A DNA stretch of 64,000 nucleotides from Pegea sp. RAD2-039 (lineage: Eukaryota > Chordata > Thaliacea > Salpida > Salpidae), in the NCBI GenBank assembly GCA_034620365.1, contig JAQGEQ010000204.1:620001-684000 (forward strand). Direction: 5' to 3'. Below the pieces are notes generated by a model that had not been told where the DNA came from, searched no databases, and saw only the letters and a list, made by a program, of their open reading frames with translations. This document shows positions 49,701-62,800 of the stretch, in pieces; the stretch's first letter is position 1, and the number at the start of each line of letters is the position of its first letter. A program made the position numbers and the translations under genes.

Positions 49701-52700
49701 CTTTCTTGATATTCTAAGCCTGCTGTTGCTATTTTTATTATTATTAGGAAAATCTTTTAAGAAATAAGTTTCCATCTGTGAAGAGTATATGATGTCATTG
49801 ATTAACAAGCGAAGCAAATCCAATTTGCACCATGGATAATTAGCTTGTACAAAAACTTTAATTTAATTAGTTGATGATTTTGTGTAATATTTGTATTTGA
49901 AGTACAGCTTGAATAGAGGTGATTTTTGGATTTGTTATTTTAGTGCTACCAGTGTGTCAAGTTTTTAATGTGGACGTATTTTCAGATTATAACAATTTAT
50001 TCAAGTTTATAAAAGTTAGTTGATTTAAAGAAGATGTTACGCTTCAAAGAGCACATGAGTCTTTATAAATCATCTAAGTAATTTTGCAACTGAAAAATAA
50101 TCTTAAATATCATGTTTGTAGATACAGGCCTTGTTAGTCTGTTTACTCTTCTAGTAGACGCAAAACTCCGAATTTAAAGCCGGGGTTGAAGCCACTGTAC
50201 TCAGTGCCGTTCTGGCAGCTTTGAGCACATATGCATCAGCCATTCTGCTGCATAACCTTGTTGGCCTGGAGAGTGGAATCCTGTTACATTGATAACAACT
50301 GTTTCTCCATAATTTCTGCCCTAGATTACAGCATGACCGTTCTCGGTCAAAGTAGGTCATGCCAAGACAAAATTAAGTATTTTACGTGTAGTATAAGCGA
50401 GCACTGTGCACGCATATGTCACAAAATGATAATTTCCCAGCAAGAGGTTGAAACCAGAAATCTGAATCAGATTCTCAAGACAATCTACTTTAATTTTTTA
50501 TATATATTCAGGTATTTTCAAAGAAATCGAGTATTTAAATTTTAACAAAAACTTCAAAAATCATTTTATAAATTATGTATATGTTATATAAGGCTAATTA
50601 GTGTTTTGTGGTTATGCCAAATTTTCTAAATACATATTTTTATACTTTATTATTTAAAATTTATTTAAAAAAACCTAATAGTTTCTTTTTGGAATAGTTT
50701 AATAAATAATAAATTTTAGAATATCTAAAATCTAAAAAAATAGTTGACACTTCAGTTTTATACAACTTTCAGTTTTAAATTCATAAAAAATGGCTTAATA
50801 CGACTATTTTTGAAATGAAACTTACAGTTAAAATGAAATGGTAACCCTTTAAAGATAATTTGAGTAAAATAAAATTTTGTAAAAATAATAAGTGGTAATT
50901 GCAGTAGGTTTTTATGTTAACTCCGAACAGTACAAGTTTTGCATCTTTCTGTCATGCAACATTTGCGTCTAATATCTTATAACAGACTTAAAGCTATCAT
51001 GAGTGAAAAATATTTTCCAAGTAGATGTAAAACATTGATAAGTTAAAATGATAAACTAATAAGCTATTAATATATGCTAATAAGATGATCGAACATAGAA
51101 TAAATGGCAAGCTTGAAACTGTAGACGACAAGGTAGGATTCGAATTCATGCAAAGCACTATAGAGTAGCAATCAATCACTTTAACTACCCATATTTTTAA
51201 ATATTTGTTGAGAACGACCTTCTATGTAGTTTATTTTGACTTTCTCATTTAACTAATTAGGGCTTTTGAATATTTGAGCTTACTTTATAAACCGCGGCTA
51301 ATTGGTTTGGTATTTTATAGGTTTTATACTGATAAATATAAAATTTCTTTTTGTAGACCATACACACTACCATCAACGTATATGTTTCTTTATGTCGAGT
51401 TGTTTAACTTTTAAATTCTCTTGACCACAAAGTATAATATTGATATGTTCGATTATTTTACTCAGTCTAGTTTTTAGGGACACGGAGTTTTTTACAGGCT
51501 GAAGTAAGCTTTTCAATGCTTCTAGTTTTTGTTTTACCTTAAGTGAGGTTTAAATTCACTTTTATGGTATAGAGACCGTGCACAGCATTAATTGTTTTAT
51601 CTATAAGTTGTAAAAAACTCATAAATTATAAATTATAACCAACTAAACCGAATAATTGCATTCAAGTGTTCACGTCCAAATGATTTATTAAAGATCAATC
51701 CCCCCCCCCACAAAAAATCGACAAATACTCTAATTTATCACCTATCTATTTTTTTTCTTCAATTTAACAACATCAATGTTTTTCTAGATCTTTTTGTAAA
51801 CGTTATGAAAAAAATTATAAATCAAATAATTTCAACAAAACTATGATTACCAGCACAATATATGAAAGATTTATGTAAAGCTTGTCATACAAATGATTTA
51901 TACCAAAGAAAAAATGGTAAGTAGAAAATGCTTTTGTCATAAAAAAATTGTCGTTTATTTTTCTTTTTACAGTTTGAAATATTATCTTTTCGTATATTTC
52001 ATGTATACGCATGTCTACCACCTTTTTGAATAATAAAATTGTAATGTTTTCGTTTATAAAAAGGTACAAGCTGCTTATCACACTTTAAAATGAAGAGTAA
52101 GCATCTAAATTTATTCACTAAAACTGAAATAAATTTACTTTGATATTTGTTCAAATGCACAATAAAAAGATAAATATTTTAGAACTGATTGAAAACCTTC
52201 CAAATACTTTCTATGCATATATATTAAGTCAACCATAAGTTGATGAGTAAGCATTAACTATTATTCTAAATGTTTTGAAATTAGCAACATTATAAAAAAA
52301 ACATTTAAAACCATTCTGTTTGATAAATAATTAATAGATAGGAAGACAATTTTCTTTAGTTTTAGAGCAACTACTAAGACTATTGTTGCATTTACTGTCT
52401 ACCAACAACTTATACCTAGGTTTTCTGTTACGTCAGTGTTTTTAAAAGTATATTTTATATACTTTTAATTACTTGGGTGAATTTTTTACTATCAGGCTTC
52501 TAAGGTACTATGTAAGTTAATTATATCTTTATGGGCTTTTTGTTAAATAACAACTTTTACAGGTATTTTACTATTTGGTGTTAAATTTTTGTTTCTATGA
52601 ATTATTTGAACTAAGGCAGGATTCTAACCTAACTTCATTAGAACTTCAATAAAATAATTTTACCTTGTAGCTGGGCAAAGACACGAAAATGAATTATCGT

Positions 52701-53744
52701 TTTCACAAACTCTTCCTCCGTTTATCTGCTAAAATTAGATTTCTAATAAATTTTTAACAATTTTAAAATGATGGTGAGGTTGAAGTAAACTTATTTAGTA
52801 AAAATCATTAGAAAAAGATTAATTTTAAAGTAATAGTTTTTGATAAAAAAGGTAAACAACAAATTTTGTAGTTAGTTTAGAAGAGGGTTTGTAAAAACAA
52901 GTTCAATGAACAACTGATTTCATTTTTGTAGACACAAATTATTTTTTAATAAGAGCAATACAAGAATACGGATAAATTCAAAATGTTAAGTAATTAATAC
53001 AAGCACATTTGTACAAAGTACTTTTTCATCTTATTAGTTAGAGCTTCATTTCGATAAAAAATATTTTATCTGAAAAATCAGAATAAAAAAAAGTAATTTG
53101 TTTTAAAGAAATGGAGCTAAAATTGATAATTAACGATTTATATAATCTTAAAATAAATAAAATTTCATGTACCATCGACACATATGAAAAAAAAAACAAT
53201 AAAATAGTCAATCGATGTAAAAGCTAATGGCAGAATTTAACTTAGAGATTTTAGTATAAACAAAAGTTAACACTGAAACCGGTAATTAGCACGCCACAAA
53301 ATAACTTTAAAAAAAGTTGAAGCTTTACAAACAAGCACAAACATTTTAGTGTAGAAACACTGACTGTTTCTACTAAATAATTCCGATTGGATTGATAACA
53401 AATTATTTGGCAACATTAATTTTAGGGTTATATGGCGCGAATGGGAAAAAAATCACGAGACGGATTAGAATCAGAATACTAAAAAATATCTTAATTAAGA
53501 AAATGTGGCTTCAAAATTTTTGGCCGGCATAAATCAAACAAAAAGGATAAAATGGTGTAAACAAATTAATTTTCCAAAAGAAGTAAGATAATCAAAGTTG
53601 ATAAAATATCTTCATCAATTGATAATCTTAAAACCCAATTTTCAAAATGATTAGAATAAAAATCAATAACAGAACGGTTTAAAATAGTGTTGCAATAACA
53701 ACACGGTGTAATGATATTCTTGGAAAATAAGATTAAAAAAAAAT
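46732..53744. other. Gene-free region between furin-type and nuclear receptor genes
   Basis: Mostly extremely AT-rich DNA (46740-49400 in particular) with no supported exon. A compositionally different, GC-richer island lies at about 50130-50430 and a run of 10 C at 51700-51709. Nothing else recognisable. Confidence 0.55.
50130..50430. other. GC-richer island of unknown nature (possible SINE-like element)
   Basis: About 300 bp of near-balanced composition is embedded in AT-rich intergenic DNA. On the minus strand, TGGCTGATGCA is followed some 40 bases later by GGCTTCAACCCCGG, loosely like the A and B boxes of a tRNA-derived SINE. A minus-strand open frame (50360-50151) crosses it, but without splice context or a known domain. 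Identity is unresolved. Confidence 0.25.
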
Positions 53745-55307
53745 TTAATTATTTTTATCTACTTTATTTTCAGTATTAATTTCAAAAATAAGTGGGTTCA
53801 TATCATACTCGTGATTTGATTGTAAGTTTTCAATGTCTTCAGAAAAAAGTTTTTTAATCGTTCTAAGCTCGGGTAGAATTAAAAGAATTTCTGAGTATGA
53901 ATTTCGAGCCTTATGTTGAGGTTTTGATGTATATTCGAAAGATTTCAAAGCAATTGATATTACACTTTGCATTTTTTCGACAGCCACCACATCATTAAGA
54001 TCTTGTCTGTCAGGTGAAAAGAGTACTAGAGCGAGAAGAAGACACACTTCTTCAACTTCTAACTTAAGTTTTCGCATTCGTAAATGTAAAAAATTGTATT
54101 TTTCTATAAATTGGGGACTAGCACCAGCTTTAATGAAATCAGTTGGTATATATTGAAATTTATTGGAAACATAAGTGTTTCCAGTGGCAGAGAAAGCAAA
54201 ATAAGAGCGCAACACCAACATTTCAAGACAACCTCCTTTTAGCAATGAAATTTGGTCAGCGATTGTTAATTCAATAAATTCTGGTATTTTCTTACAAAAT
54301 TCAATAACTTTTCGTATACCCCAAGACATTATATCGCAAAAATGTTGCAACAAAAGTAAAGACTTTGTATCTTTCATCATTGAAAGTGAGAAGCCTTGAC
54401 TATAAATTAGTCCATTAAAATAATACATGGATTTCAAACACTGCTCTTTTTTAGAAGAACTTGCTTCTTCTGATTCATTTTCTTTGATGTAATTATCTAA
54501 TTTATCGCGATGCGTTTCCAAATTAGATGGCATTTGTGAATATTTGTATGAGTTTTCTTCTGAGCCTTGGGAATTAGAAACTCCATGTAGAAATCTAAAA
54601 GGATTAGAATTATCTTTTTCTTTTTGATTTTCAACACCAAAAAAAATATTTTCAATCTCAACTTTGTCATAAGCATCAAATTCTTCTTTCGCTTTTTTAT
54701 CTTCATTCACATCACCTTGTTCCTTATCTTTTCCTGCAGAATGCCAAGAAAATGAAATATCGTCGTTGACTTGCCCACCAGGTGTAAGTATCAGGTTGTG
54801 ACCACGAAACGACTCAAATTCACTGTAGCTAAAATCGTAACTTTCCATGTGACTACGAAGTAAAATTTCAATCAGAGCTTTACTCTCCATACTCATCTTT
54901 ATAGATGCTGGTTCACTGGTTGCAGGTTCATCACTACTTACCAGCTTCTTTTTCTTTTTATCTTCTTTTTCTTTTTGCAGCAAAAGCTTTTGAGCTCTGT
55001 TTCTTCTTATTAACTCTCTCTTTTGATTGACTGCTTCGTCAGACATGACTAGTTCCGATTTCATGCCAGATTTCATGCAGGCATTGAATCGGCAAGACTG
55101 ACAGTGCTTTCTGGTCAACTTGTTAATTACACACTTATTATCAAATAAGCAGACAAACGCCACTTTCTTTTGGACCGATCGACGAAAAAAACCTTTACAA
55201 CCCTCACATGTTATGACTGAAAAATGAACCCCGGTAGCTTTATCACTACAAACTTCACATATCTTAGGAGTAGAGGTCTTAGAAATCTTAATTTTTTCCC
55301 GACTCAT
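53745..55307 (-). CDS. VDR/PXR-like nuclear receptor (NR1I type), single exon
   Basis: A ligand-dependent transcription factor of 520 aa in one uninterrupted frame. DNA-binding domain at residues 17-83: first finger CEVCSDKATGVHF then CEGCKGFF (P-box CEGCKG), second finger C-x5-C-x9-C-x2-C ending CRFNACMKSGM. The segment after it (DEAVNQKREL) matches the VDR/PXR pattern, followed by a Lys-rich hinge and an acidic Ser-rich insert (about 180-290). Ligand-binding domain from about residue 300: IPEFIELTIADQISLLKGG signature, LLLALVLFSPDR and an AF-2-like PLIFEI at 505-510, near the VDR PLVLEVF. Both zinc fingers and AF-2 are intact, so it is probably functional. Absence of introns is unusual for this family and could reflect intron loss or retroposition; no A-rich tail is seen after the stop. 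The ligand cannot be inferred. Confidence 0.87.
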   Translation of the reverse strand: MSREKIKISKTSTPKICEVCSDKATGVHFSVITCEGCKGFFRRSVQKKVAFVCLFDNKCVINKLTRKHCQSCRFNACMKSGMKSELVMSDEAVNQKRELIRRNRAQKLLLQKEKEDKKKKKLVSSDEPATSEPASIKMSMESKALIEILLRSHMESYDFSYSEFESFRGHNLILTPGGQVNDDISFSWHSAGKDKEQGDVNEDKKAKEEFDAYDKVEIENIFFGVENQKEKDNSNPFRFLHGVSNSQGSEENSYKYSQMPSNLETHRDKLDNYIKENESEEASSSKKEQCLKSMYYFNGLIYSQGFSLSMMKDTKSLLLLQHFCDIMSWGIRKVIEFCKKIPEFIELTIADQISLLKGGCLEMLVLRSYFAFSATGNTYVSNKFQYIPTDFIKAGASPQFIEKYNFLHLRMRKLKLEVEEVCLLLALVLFSPDRQDLNDVVAVEKMQSVISIALKSFEYTSKPQHKARNSYSEILLILPELRTIKKLFSEDIENLQSNHEYDMNPLIFEINTENKVDKNN

Positions 55308-56622
55308 TTGAGTTTTTTTACTGACGAGATGCGTAAAAATTCAAGAGCTGAACTAACAAATGAGATAAAAGAAGCTTCTGCAAACTGAAGAACTGTTAGT
55401 AAAATGAACTTCGGTGAAGCTAGTTAGGATATTGAATAAAATTGTACAAATGTCTGTAACAAACCAAAGAGAGCTGAAAATGGAACAATTTGTTACAAAA
55501 TAAGCGTGTTTAGTCATTTCGTTTTACTTAATAATTTTTCAAATTAATCAACTATCTATTTTTGCCATCTTGAATAAATAACGCTACAAAAAAGCTTAAA
55601 AAACATTTTCTTCGCAAAATAATTTAAAAATACGTATGATACTATTAAGAGAAAAATTCATTAAACTTTAGTGCAACTACAAGATTCATTGCTATATTTA
55701 GTATCTCTCAATAATTTCTTCAAATTTTCTATTACGTCAGTATTAGATAACTTATTCAAAAAATACTGATTTACAAAATGAAAAATTATGGTTAAAAGTA
55801 TTCAAGCCAGAAGCATTTAGTTTTAAATGGAAGTTTTTTATTCAAGCAAAAATATAATTTTTAGCATTGAAATTAGCTTTACAAAAAGTTAATTTACTGC
55901 TTTAAGTAAAAAAAAACTGACTTAATTAAATAAGTTAGAATGTTTTATAAATTATAAAATAACTAATTTAAATTGTTCATCAATATCAGTTTTAATTTTA
56001 TATCACATTAATAATTGCAGAATATTGTTAAACAAATTTACATACAAAATTTAATTACAAATTAATTAAAGTATAATTAAAACTAATTAATAGAGTCTAA
56101 ACATAATTAACTTGATTATAGTTCAAACTGTACATTTTTGATGAAAAATTTCATAAGCTTCACTTTATAGTATAGTTAATCTTTATGAAACAATTCCAAC
56201 ATAAAATATAATTCTTTTTTGTAAAAAATACATAATAATAATACCTATTATGGTAAAAATAATTTATAAATAAAAGTAGTTTGTTATAAAAATTAACTCA
56301 ATTAAGAATAAGAAATATTATAAGAGAACACAAAATATCTTTATTTTAATTAAAAGTAAAAACAAAATTTTTCTAATAAATATTGATAATATTTATCATT
56401 AATAAACTATCAAATAATGAAAAAAGCAAAAAATGAAAACGCTGCCTTATCTGCAAACAATTAAGAGAGTAATTTAACTAGACATACATAAGCGGTGCTT
56501 ACATAAACAAAATGAGCTTTCGTAACATTGCTTTTAGTATTTGAAAATATTTTGCATGAGATTATGAGGTGTATCATCAATTTTTATAAATAATCCATAA
56601 GAAAGCTTTAATAATAATAAAT

Positions 56623-56712
56623 ACATACAGTAAATGCATACAGTAAATACATACAGTAAATGCATACAGTAAATGCATACAGTAAATGCATACAGTAAAT
56701 GCATACAGTAAT
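56623..56712. repeat. 13-bp tandem repeat, about 7 copies
   Basis: The unit GCATACAGTAAAT (sometimes ACATACAGTAAAT) is repeated head to tail; the last copy is shortened by one base. A simple minisatellite in intergenic DNA. Confidence 0.9.
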
Positions 56713-56959
56713 AAACAATTTAATACAATAGTACTTAAAAGAAGGTGTATTTCCTAAAAATTATTTTAAATATAGGGCTTAAAAATAAATTATATAAATA
56801 CTTCTATCAAGCAAACGAAAATCGATTCATTTTCAACAACAAATTTACTCTTAAATAAAATTAATTCGGTAACTAAGAAGCATTAAAAACTGCTAACAAG
56901 ATTCAATTTTTGTTGAAGTATAATGACATAAAAATATATGGTGAACAAACTTATTTTTA

Positions 56960-57130
56960 GGTTGAATTGTGAAACCGAAGTAGTTGGTGGAAGTAACTTG
57001 GTGGCCATACTTCCCTTCTGTCTGCACAAGTGGTTTAACTATAGTGGAATGCAGCGTGCGCTGAACTACCCCTTCCTCTTTAGACTGCTCGGTGAAACGG
57101 CCCAGTGATCTAAGAGTGATATTTAGGTCA
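56960..57130 (-). other. GC-richer island with a minus-strand open frame
   Basis: About 170 bp stands out in composition. The minus strand reads an open, hydrophilic peptide (SLGRFTEQSKEEGVVQ near its start). No splice sites with a partner exon and no family resemblance were found, so it may be an isolated exon, a transposon fragment or chance. Confidence 0.2.
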
Positions 57131-59814
57131 ACAGATTTAATGATGAAGTACATAATAAGTTTTTGGAGCTTCAAGAAAGCTTTAAATTCTTTTTATTAAA
57201 AAAATTGTTATTTTTAGAAAAAAAAACAATTTTTTCTTGTTAATCTGTTCTTAAGCTATAAGTTTCTAGATGTTTTCAAACAGCTCTCAACTGAAAAGTT
57301 ATACTGCAGTTCTCCTAAATAGTCTCTAAATTTTGAATTTGAACTGTTAGTAAAATAATTTGACTAGTAATAACACACACTTCAAGTTTTTTAGTCAAGA
57401 GTATTATAGACTGACTGGTTTTTAGTACAAGGCGCTGAATTATTTATAAAAAAGTTACTTTATTATTTACCACAAATAAAAAACCACTTTTATAAAAACT
57501 GTAGAATTTAATCGATTTCTCTCCGAATTGAGTCAACAACAAAAAAAAGTAGCTAAATTGAATTCAAATAGATACAGCCTGTATCGTGCTAAGTAAAGAT
57601 ATTGAAAAGTTGTTCCATCTTTTTGTTAAACAATTTTATTAACTTAAAATCATTTGAAAGTAAGCTAAGAAGTAGAAAAATATATTTTATGAGCATTGTA
57701 GATGACTTTAATCAACCTTCTTGGAATACATATACAGATGGTGTATAAAAACTAAATGCTAGCAGCAAAAAACTGGTTGAACAAAGCTTTTCAAAATTCT
57801 TAAAAGCTTTATCGAAAGCGTATTAATTAGTTTGAAGAAAATAATTTCTTTAAATATTGAAGAGGTTAAAAGAAAAAAAAAAACAACTAAAAAAATTGTA
57901 AAATGAAATACTACAAATGTTTGGCAATAAACGCCTAACTGATTATATTATAATTATAACTAAAAGTAATTTTAAATGGAATGCTAAGTTTTAGGGCAAT
58001 CAGTTGTGAGATACAGATGCAATACCTTTTGATAGTGTGCAAATAATATCTATCTAAATTTAAAAAATAAAATTGGTAATTTCTACTAAATTTGTTTAGA
58101 TCTCCAGATTGATTTTACCAGATGCTAAGCACCAATTATATATGTTATGTTTCATATATTCCTACACATGTGGTAGTACTATCATAATGTGGCGCGTTCT
58201 AAATTACTCCATATTTGTACGGTTGACAATTGAAAAGCATGCATGTAACTTATAAATTAATCGGCTGGCTTTGTTGCTGCTATTTTATGATGCGTTTTCA
58301 TCGTACCAACATTTTATACTTTAACTATGATAGAACTGTTTTCTAAAACGTGATCTGATTAGAATTCTCATAAAGAAGCTTATTTTTATCAAGTCATGTT
58401 CTTATCCTTCACCTATACTTACAATAGAATAATTATAAAATGAATTATATTTTCTTTTTAGTTTATTTAGACCACTGTTTAAACAAAATTTGGTTTTTAA
58501 GAAATAAGATGTTTATCATTTTACTTATCACAAAAGTTTTTTAACATATAACTTTCTGTACATGGAGCTTTGTTTTGGTTTTTATATTTAAAAATGAATT
58601 GAGTATTTTTAAGAACTTTAGACCTTAAAAGCAATTTATCAGTTCATTCTTACATTTACCCAGCAATTACTAAAGTTAGCAATAACTAAATGGTTTAATA
58701 CAAATCAATAAAATGATCATAATAATAATTAAATTAAATAATAATAATAAAATTATTGTTAGTAACAATATTTTGTATACATGATTTTAAAACACTTTTA
58801 AAATTTTTATATGCTAAATATTATGAAGTGTTATTTTTATCTTGTGTTTACAAAAATAAACAATAAAAGTGTTTACTTTTATTTTTAAGGTAATATAGTT
58901 TAAACTAGAACTAAAATTATCATGATAAAATTGATATTAGTTTAAAAAAATATTATATATAACTATTGTGTTATTTATAAAATAATCTTAAGATTTCATT
59001 AATTTTTTTTCTTTAATTTAAGTCATACAATTTAATTATAAAATGATTCATTCTTAATGATAAATCATTATTTCTTATAATTTCTTATAATTATATTTAT
59101 TAATTTTTACTTAAAGTGTTTTTATTGTTGTTTGTTAATAAATGTAAAAGTGTTTTCTTTTTAAAGTTAAAAAAAGTTGAATAACAATTCATCTTTGTAA
59201 GATAACTTGGCCACTTAACTAGTTTTTAAAATAATCTTTATAGAAATACAATGTCTCTTAGTGGTATAAGCTTGTATATAATTTGATATTATTTGTAAAT
59301 TTTAAAAGTTCATATTTATTAAATTGTTACAGAAAGTATAATAAAAATGTATGTATTGATCACAACATAATTGCTTTAACTTGATATAGTAAGTGCTAAT
59401 TTTGGTTTGTCATATTTGAATAATCATTGTTTAATTTTAACAATTTGGTTAGCACTAGGGTTTAACTGCTGTTATTTTTTATCAATATTTCTTTTTATTT
59501 AGAGAAATGATGTTTAAGTCTACTATTTAATGTAATCTTCATTTAATTGTAAAAAAATAAGTATATTTAGTTTTTAAAAAGTTGTGTAAAGTAATTACAT
59601 AACAGATAGATGCAAGAATTTCATTAATTTCTATTATAAAAATATTTAAGAAAGCTTTCATAGCTTTTTTATTAGCAGTTAGCTTAACATTAAACTAGTT
59701 TATTTTTACTTTGTTGTTTTTTATAATCTTTATTTATATATTTTTTATTTTACAGCATGTATCTTTAAATTTATGATTTAGCAGATTGATGTTAATATTT
59801 GTTTTTATTTCTTT

Positions 59815-59826
59815 AGCCAACAAAAG
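59815..59826 (+). other. Acceptor-like site immediately before the ceramide kinase start codon
   Basis: TTTCTTTAG ends at 59816 after a T-rich tract, 10 bases before ATG at 59827. It suggests either an untranslated first exon upstream or a spliced-leader trans-splice site. No upstream exon was identified. Confidence 0.45.
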
Positions 59827-62800
59827 ATGGTGGATGATGTTTCTTTGTCAAATTATGAAGATGCAAGATTTATTTGCCAAGGCTCTATTTTTACACTAAG
59901 CTTTACATCTGACAAACTTCAACTTAACTATATTCAGACTGTTCAGTCTAGTATCTTGGATAAAACTTTAATAGGAAACCAATGGATTTCATTTGAAAAT
60001 ATTATTAACGCTTCCAGTATAGAACATGAACAAAATCAATTTGATGGAACTTTTCACATTAGACAAACAGCTAAAAACTATCCTTTGAAACCCTACTCTT
60101 TGGTTATTCATCATTATGTTAAAAAAAGTAACAAAACTTGGAAAAGAAGAAGCTTATATCTTCACTCACATAACCAACTAATGACTAATTACCTTTCTAT
60201 ACTTGTAATGAACCGAACTAATGAATATATAAAAGAACATAATTACCACCGACCTAATAAACTTCTTGTATTTGTAAATCCCTATGGTGGTCGCAAAAAA
60301 GCCAAACCTATTTATCTGAATATTGTGGCACCCATCTTTTCCCTTGCTGGTATCGAATGTAAGGTGGTGTACACGGAGTACCAGAACCACGCGCGTAAAA
60401 TCGTGGAACAAGAAGATGTGAACTCCTACTGTGGAATCATTGCTGTTGGCGGTGATGGAATTTTAAATGAAATTATTAATGGACTTTTGCACAAAACCCA
60501 GAAATTGAACAATGTGTCTATGGATGTGTCCCAACAACAACTTTGCTCTGGATTTCGCTACAAAAAACCCAAAGTTCGAGTTGGAATCATTCCGGCGGGT
60601 TCCACAAATGCTCTTGTCTTTTCGATGCAGGGAATCGATGACCCAGAAACAGCTGCTCTTCATATAGTGGTCGGGGACAGTCATCCTCTTGATCTCTGCT
60701 CCATCCATTCCCATTCAGGGTCTTTTATTCGCTATTCTTTTGCTATGACGTCATACGGTTTCTATGGCAATATTCTTCGTGAAAGTGAGCAGCTTCGCAA
60801 GCTAGGACCAGTCCGATACGACCTAGCTGGTCTTAAGACCTTCTTTAAACTACATTCGCACGAAGCTGAGGTCAGTTACTTACTCAGTGATTACGAAGAT
60901 AGACACAATGTGGCTGAGGACCGTACGCGCTGCCGCTACCCTTGTCACGTTTGTGGGGCAGATGAAGACAGTAAAAGCGGGCTCAATACGTCATCAAGTT
61001 TGACTTTAAACAGTCACAACGTCACTAGCGTTAGTGATGAAGCAGAAGGTGGTTGGAAGGTAAGTCGATCGTTCTATTGTCTTGTTGGGTTAGAAATTAG
61101 GGAGGGACTTTTTATTACTTGCAACTTGTTTAAAGGGCTTTTAACAAGTCAAAAATGGAATCCAGCCAGAAGTTATTTAAGTTAAATAAGTAAATTATTT
61201 GTTAAAAGTAAACTACGTCACTGATCTAACTTTGAAATTTCTATTTTTATTTTCATCATAAACAAATAGAAGAGCTTTAACTATTTACTGTTAATTAACC
61301 CGAATAGTGGTACAAAGTTTGTAAAGTTCTTGTGAAATAACCGATGTTTTGCTAATCAGACAAAAAATTAAGTTTTCTTTTTCTTTCAATATAATTTCAC
61401 CTGATTTTAGCAAAATATTTTGATGATGTAAAGTTTAAGTAATAATGTTTCATATCAAAATACAATTCATCTTTACTGAAATTTTATCAACTTGTGGTGA
61501 AGTAAAACCTTTTTGTTTAGTAACATGTGCCAATGAGACTTTTATTACTTCACTGTGAGTTTCTTCTTTCTATTGTGTTATATGTATTGTTCAATTTTCA
61601 TTCAAAATTATACTTAGCACAAAACAACATTTTGACATTATTTGAAAAAGCTTAATCTAGACTTTGTTATAATCGAAAAGTTAATATGTAACTGTTTTTA
61701 TCTCATTTGTAAAATGTTTGATTTAATTTTAAATCAAAATTAACAAATTTAATAATGTTTTAACCTTTTAAAGTAATTCAAACATTTTCAAAAACTTAAG
61801 ATGGTTTCAACGTAGGTTGTATTTGCTTTTGTTGAGAATATGAGAAAAATTAAGGAAATGATAAAAAAGTGTTCAAAACTCTTGTTGCTGTTGTTTGAAA
61901 AATAGATAAACTTACAATTCAATCTAAATATTATCGTGAAATTGTTCATCTAAACAATTTCAAATGTATTTTTTAAATTTTGCATCTTTGCAGACAGAAA
62001 GAGGCAAATTTACGGTGGTTTCCAGCAGCCTGATGTCTTGTGCTTGTCGGAAAAGTCCACTTGGCTTGTCACCATCAGCCCACCTCTCAGATGGCAACAC
62101 AGATCTTATACTTGTTCGTAAATGCTCAAAATTTGATTTCTTCAGGTTAGTAATGAAAAATCTAAAATTCTTCAAAACGAATCAAATTTTTTATTAAATT
62201 TATTGAAAAATATATTTTCTATTTTTAGATGTTTTAAAATTTTGTAACTTTCTAAACCTAATATCCGAGACACTATTTGAAATGATTTTTTATTCAAAGG
62301 AAGTTTTTATTGATTTTTTTATCATCTTTCAACAAATTGTAAATTAAATCCTGGTTTGTTGAAATTAAAAAAAGACATCAGATCAATGTGACAAGAAATT
62401 TCAAAATATAGAAACAAATATTTGACTGGAGCTTGTTTTGACCTTGTTTTGATTTACGTTGTTTGTTTATTTTGTTTTTGAATTATTAACCAATAGCAAG
62501 AAAGTTTGTACAAATAAAAGAGAAAACATGTTTGTATTAGAATAATTTATTTGATAAATATTTCTTTAAAGTACATTTTTAAAGACAATTAAATTAAACT
62601 TGACAGAGATTGACTCTGTATGAAGTTCATTTCCTCTTGATATTGTCTTTCTATCTTTTCTTTCAAGAAATACTTCTCAATAATTCTAATAATTTGTCAT
62701 CAGCTGCTTTGTGTCATCTACTTACAAAAGATTAAATTTTATATATGAACTAAGATAGATTTTCTATTTTAATACTTTATTTTCAATCTTTTGTATTTCT

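Larger units (their letters stand above)
55308..59826. other. Gene-free AT-rich region
   Basis: No supported exon. It contains a 13-bp tandem repeat (56623-56712), a GC-richer island at about 56960-57130, and a long very AT-rich stretch up to the ceramide kinase start. Promoters of the divergent nuclear receptor and ceramide kinase genes must lie here. Confidence 0.55.

Noticed and set aside
50180-50270. A functional tRNA gene on the minus strand
   Set aside because: Only loose box-like motifs are present; I could not fold acceptor, D, anticodon and T arms into a cloverleaf.
51700-51709. Run of ten C as a regulatory or G-quadruplex element
   Set aside because: A single homopolymer run without further C tracts nearby is better explained as a simple repeat.
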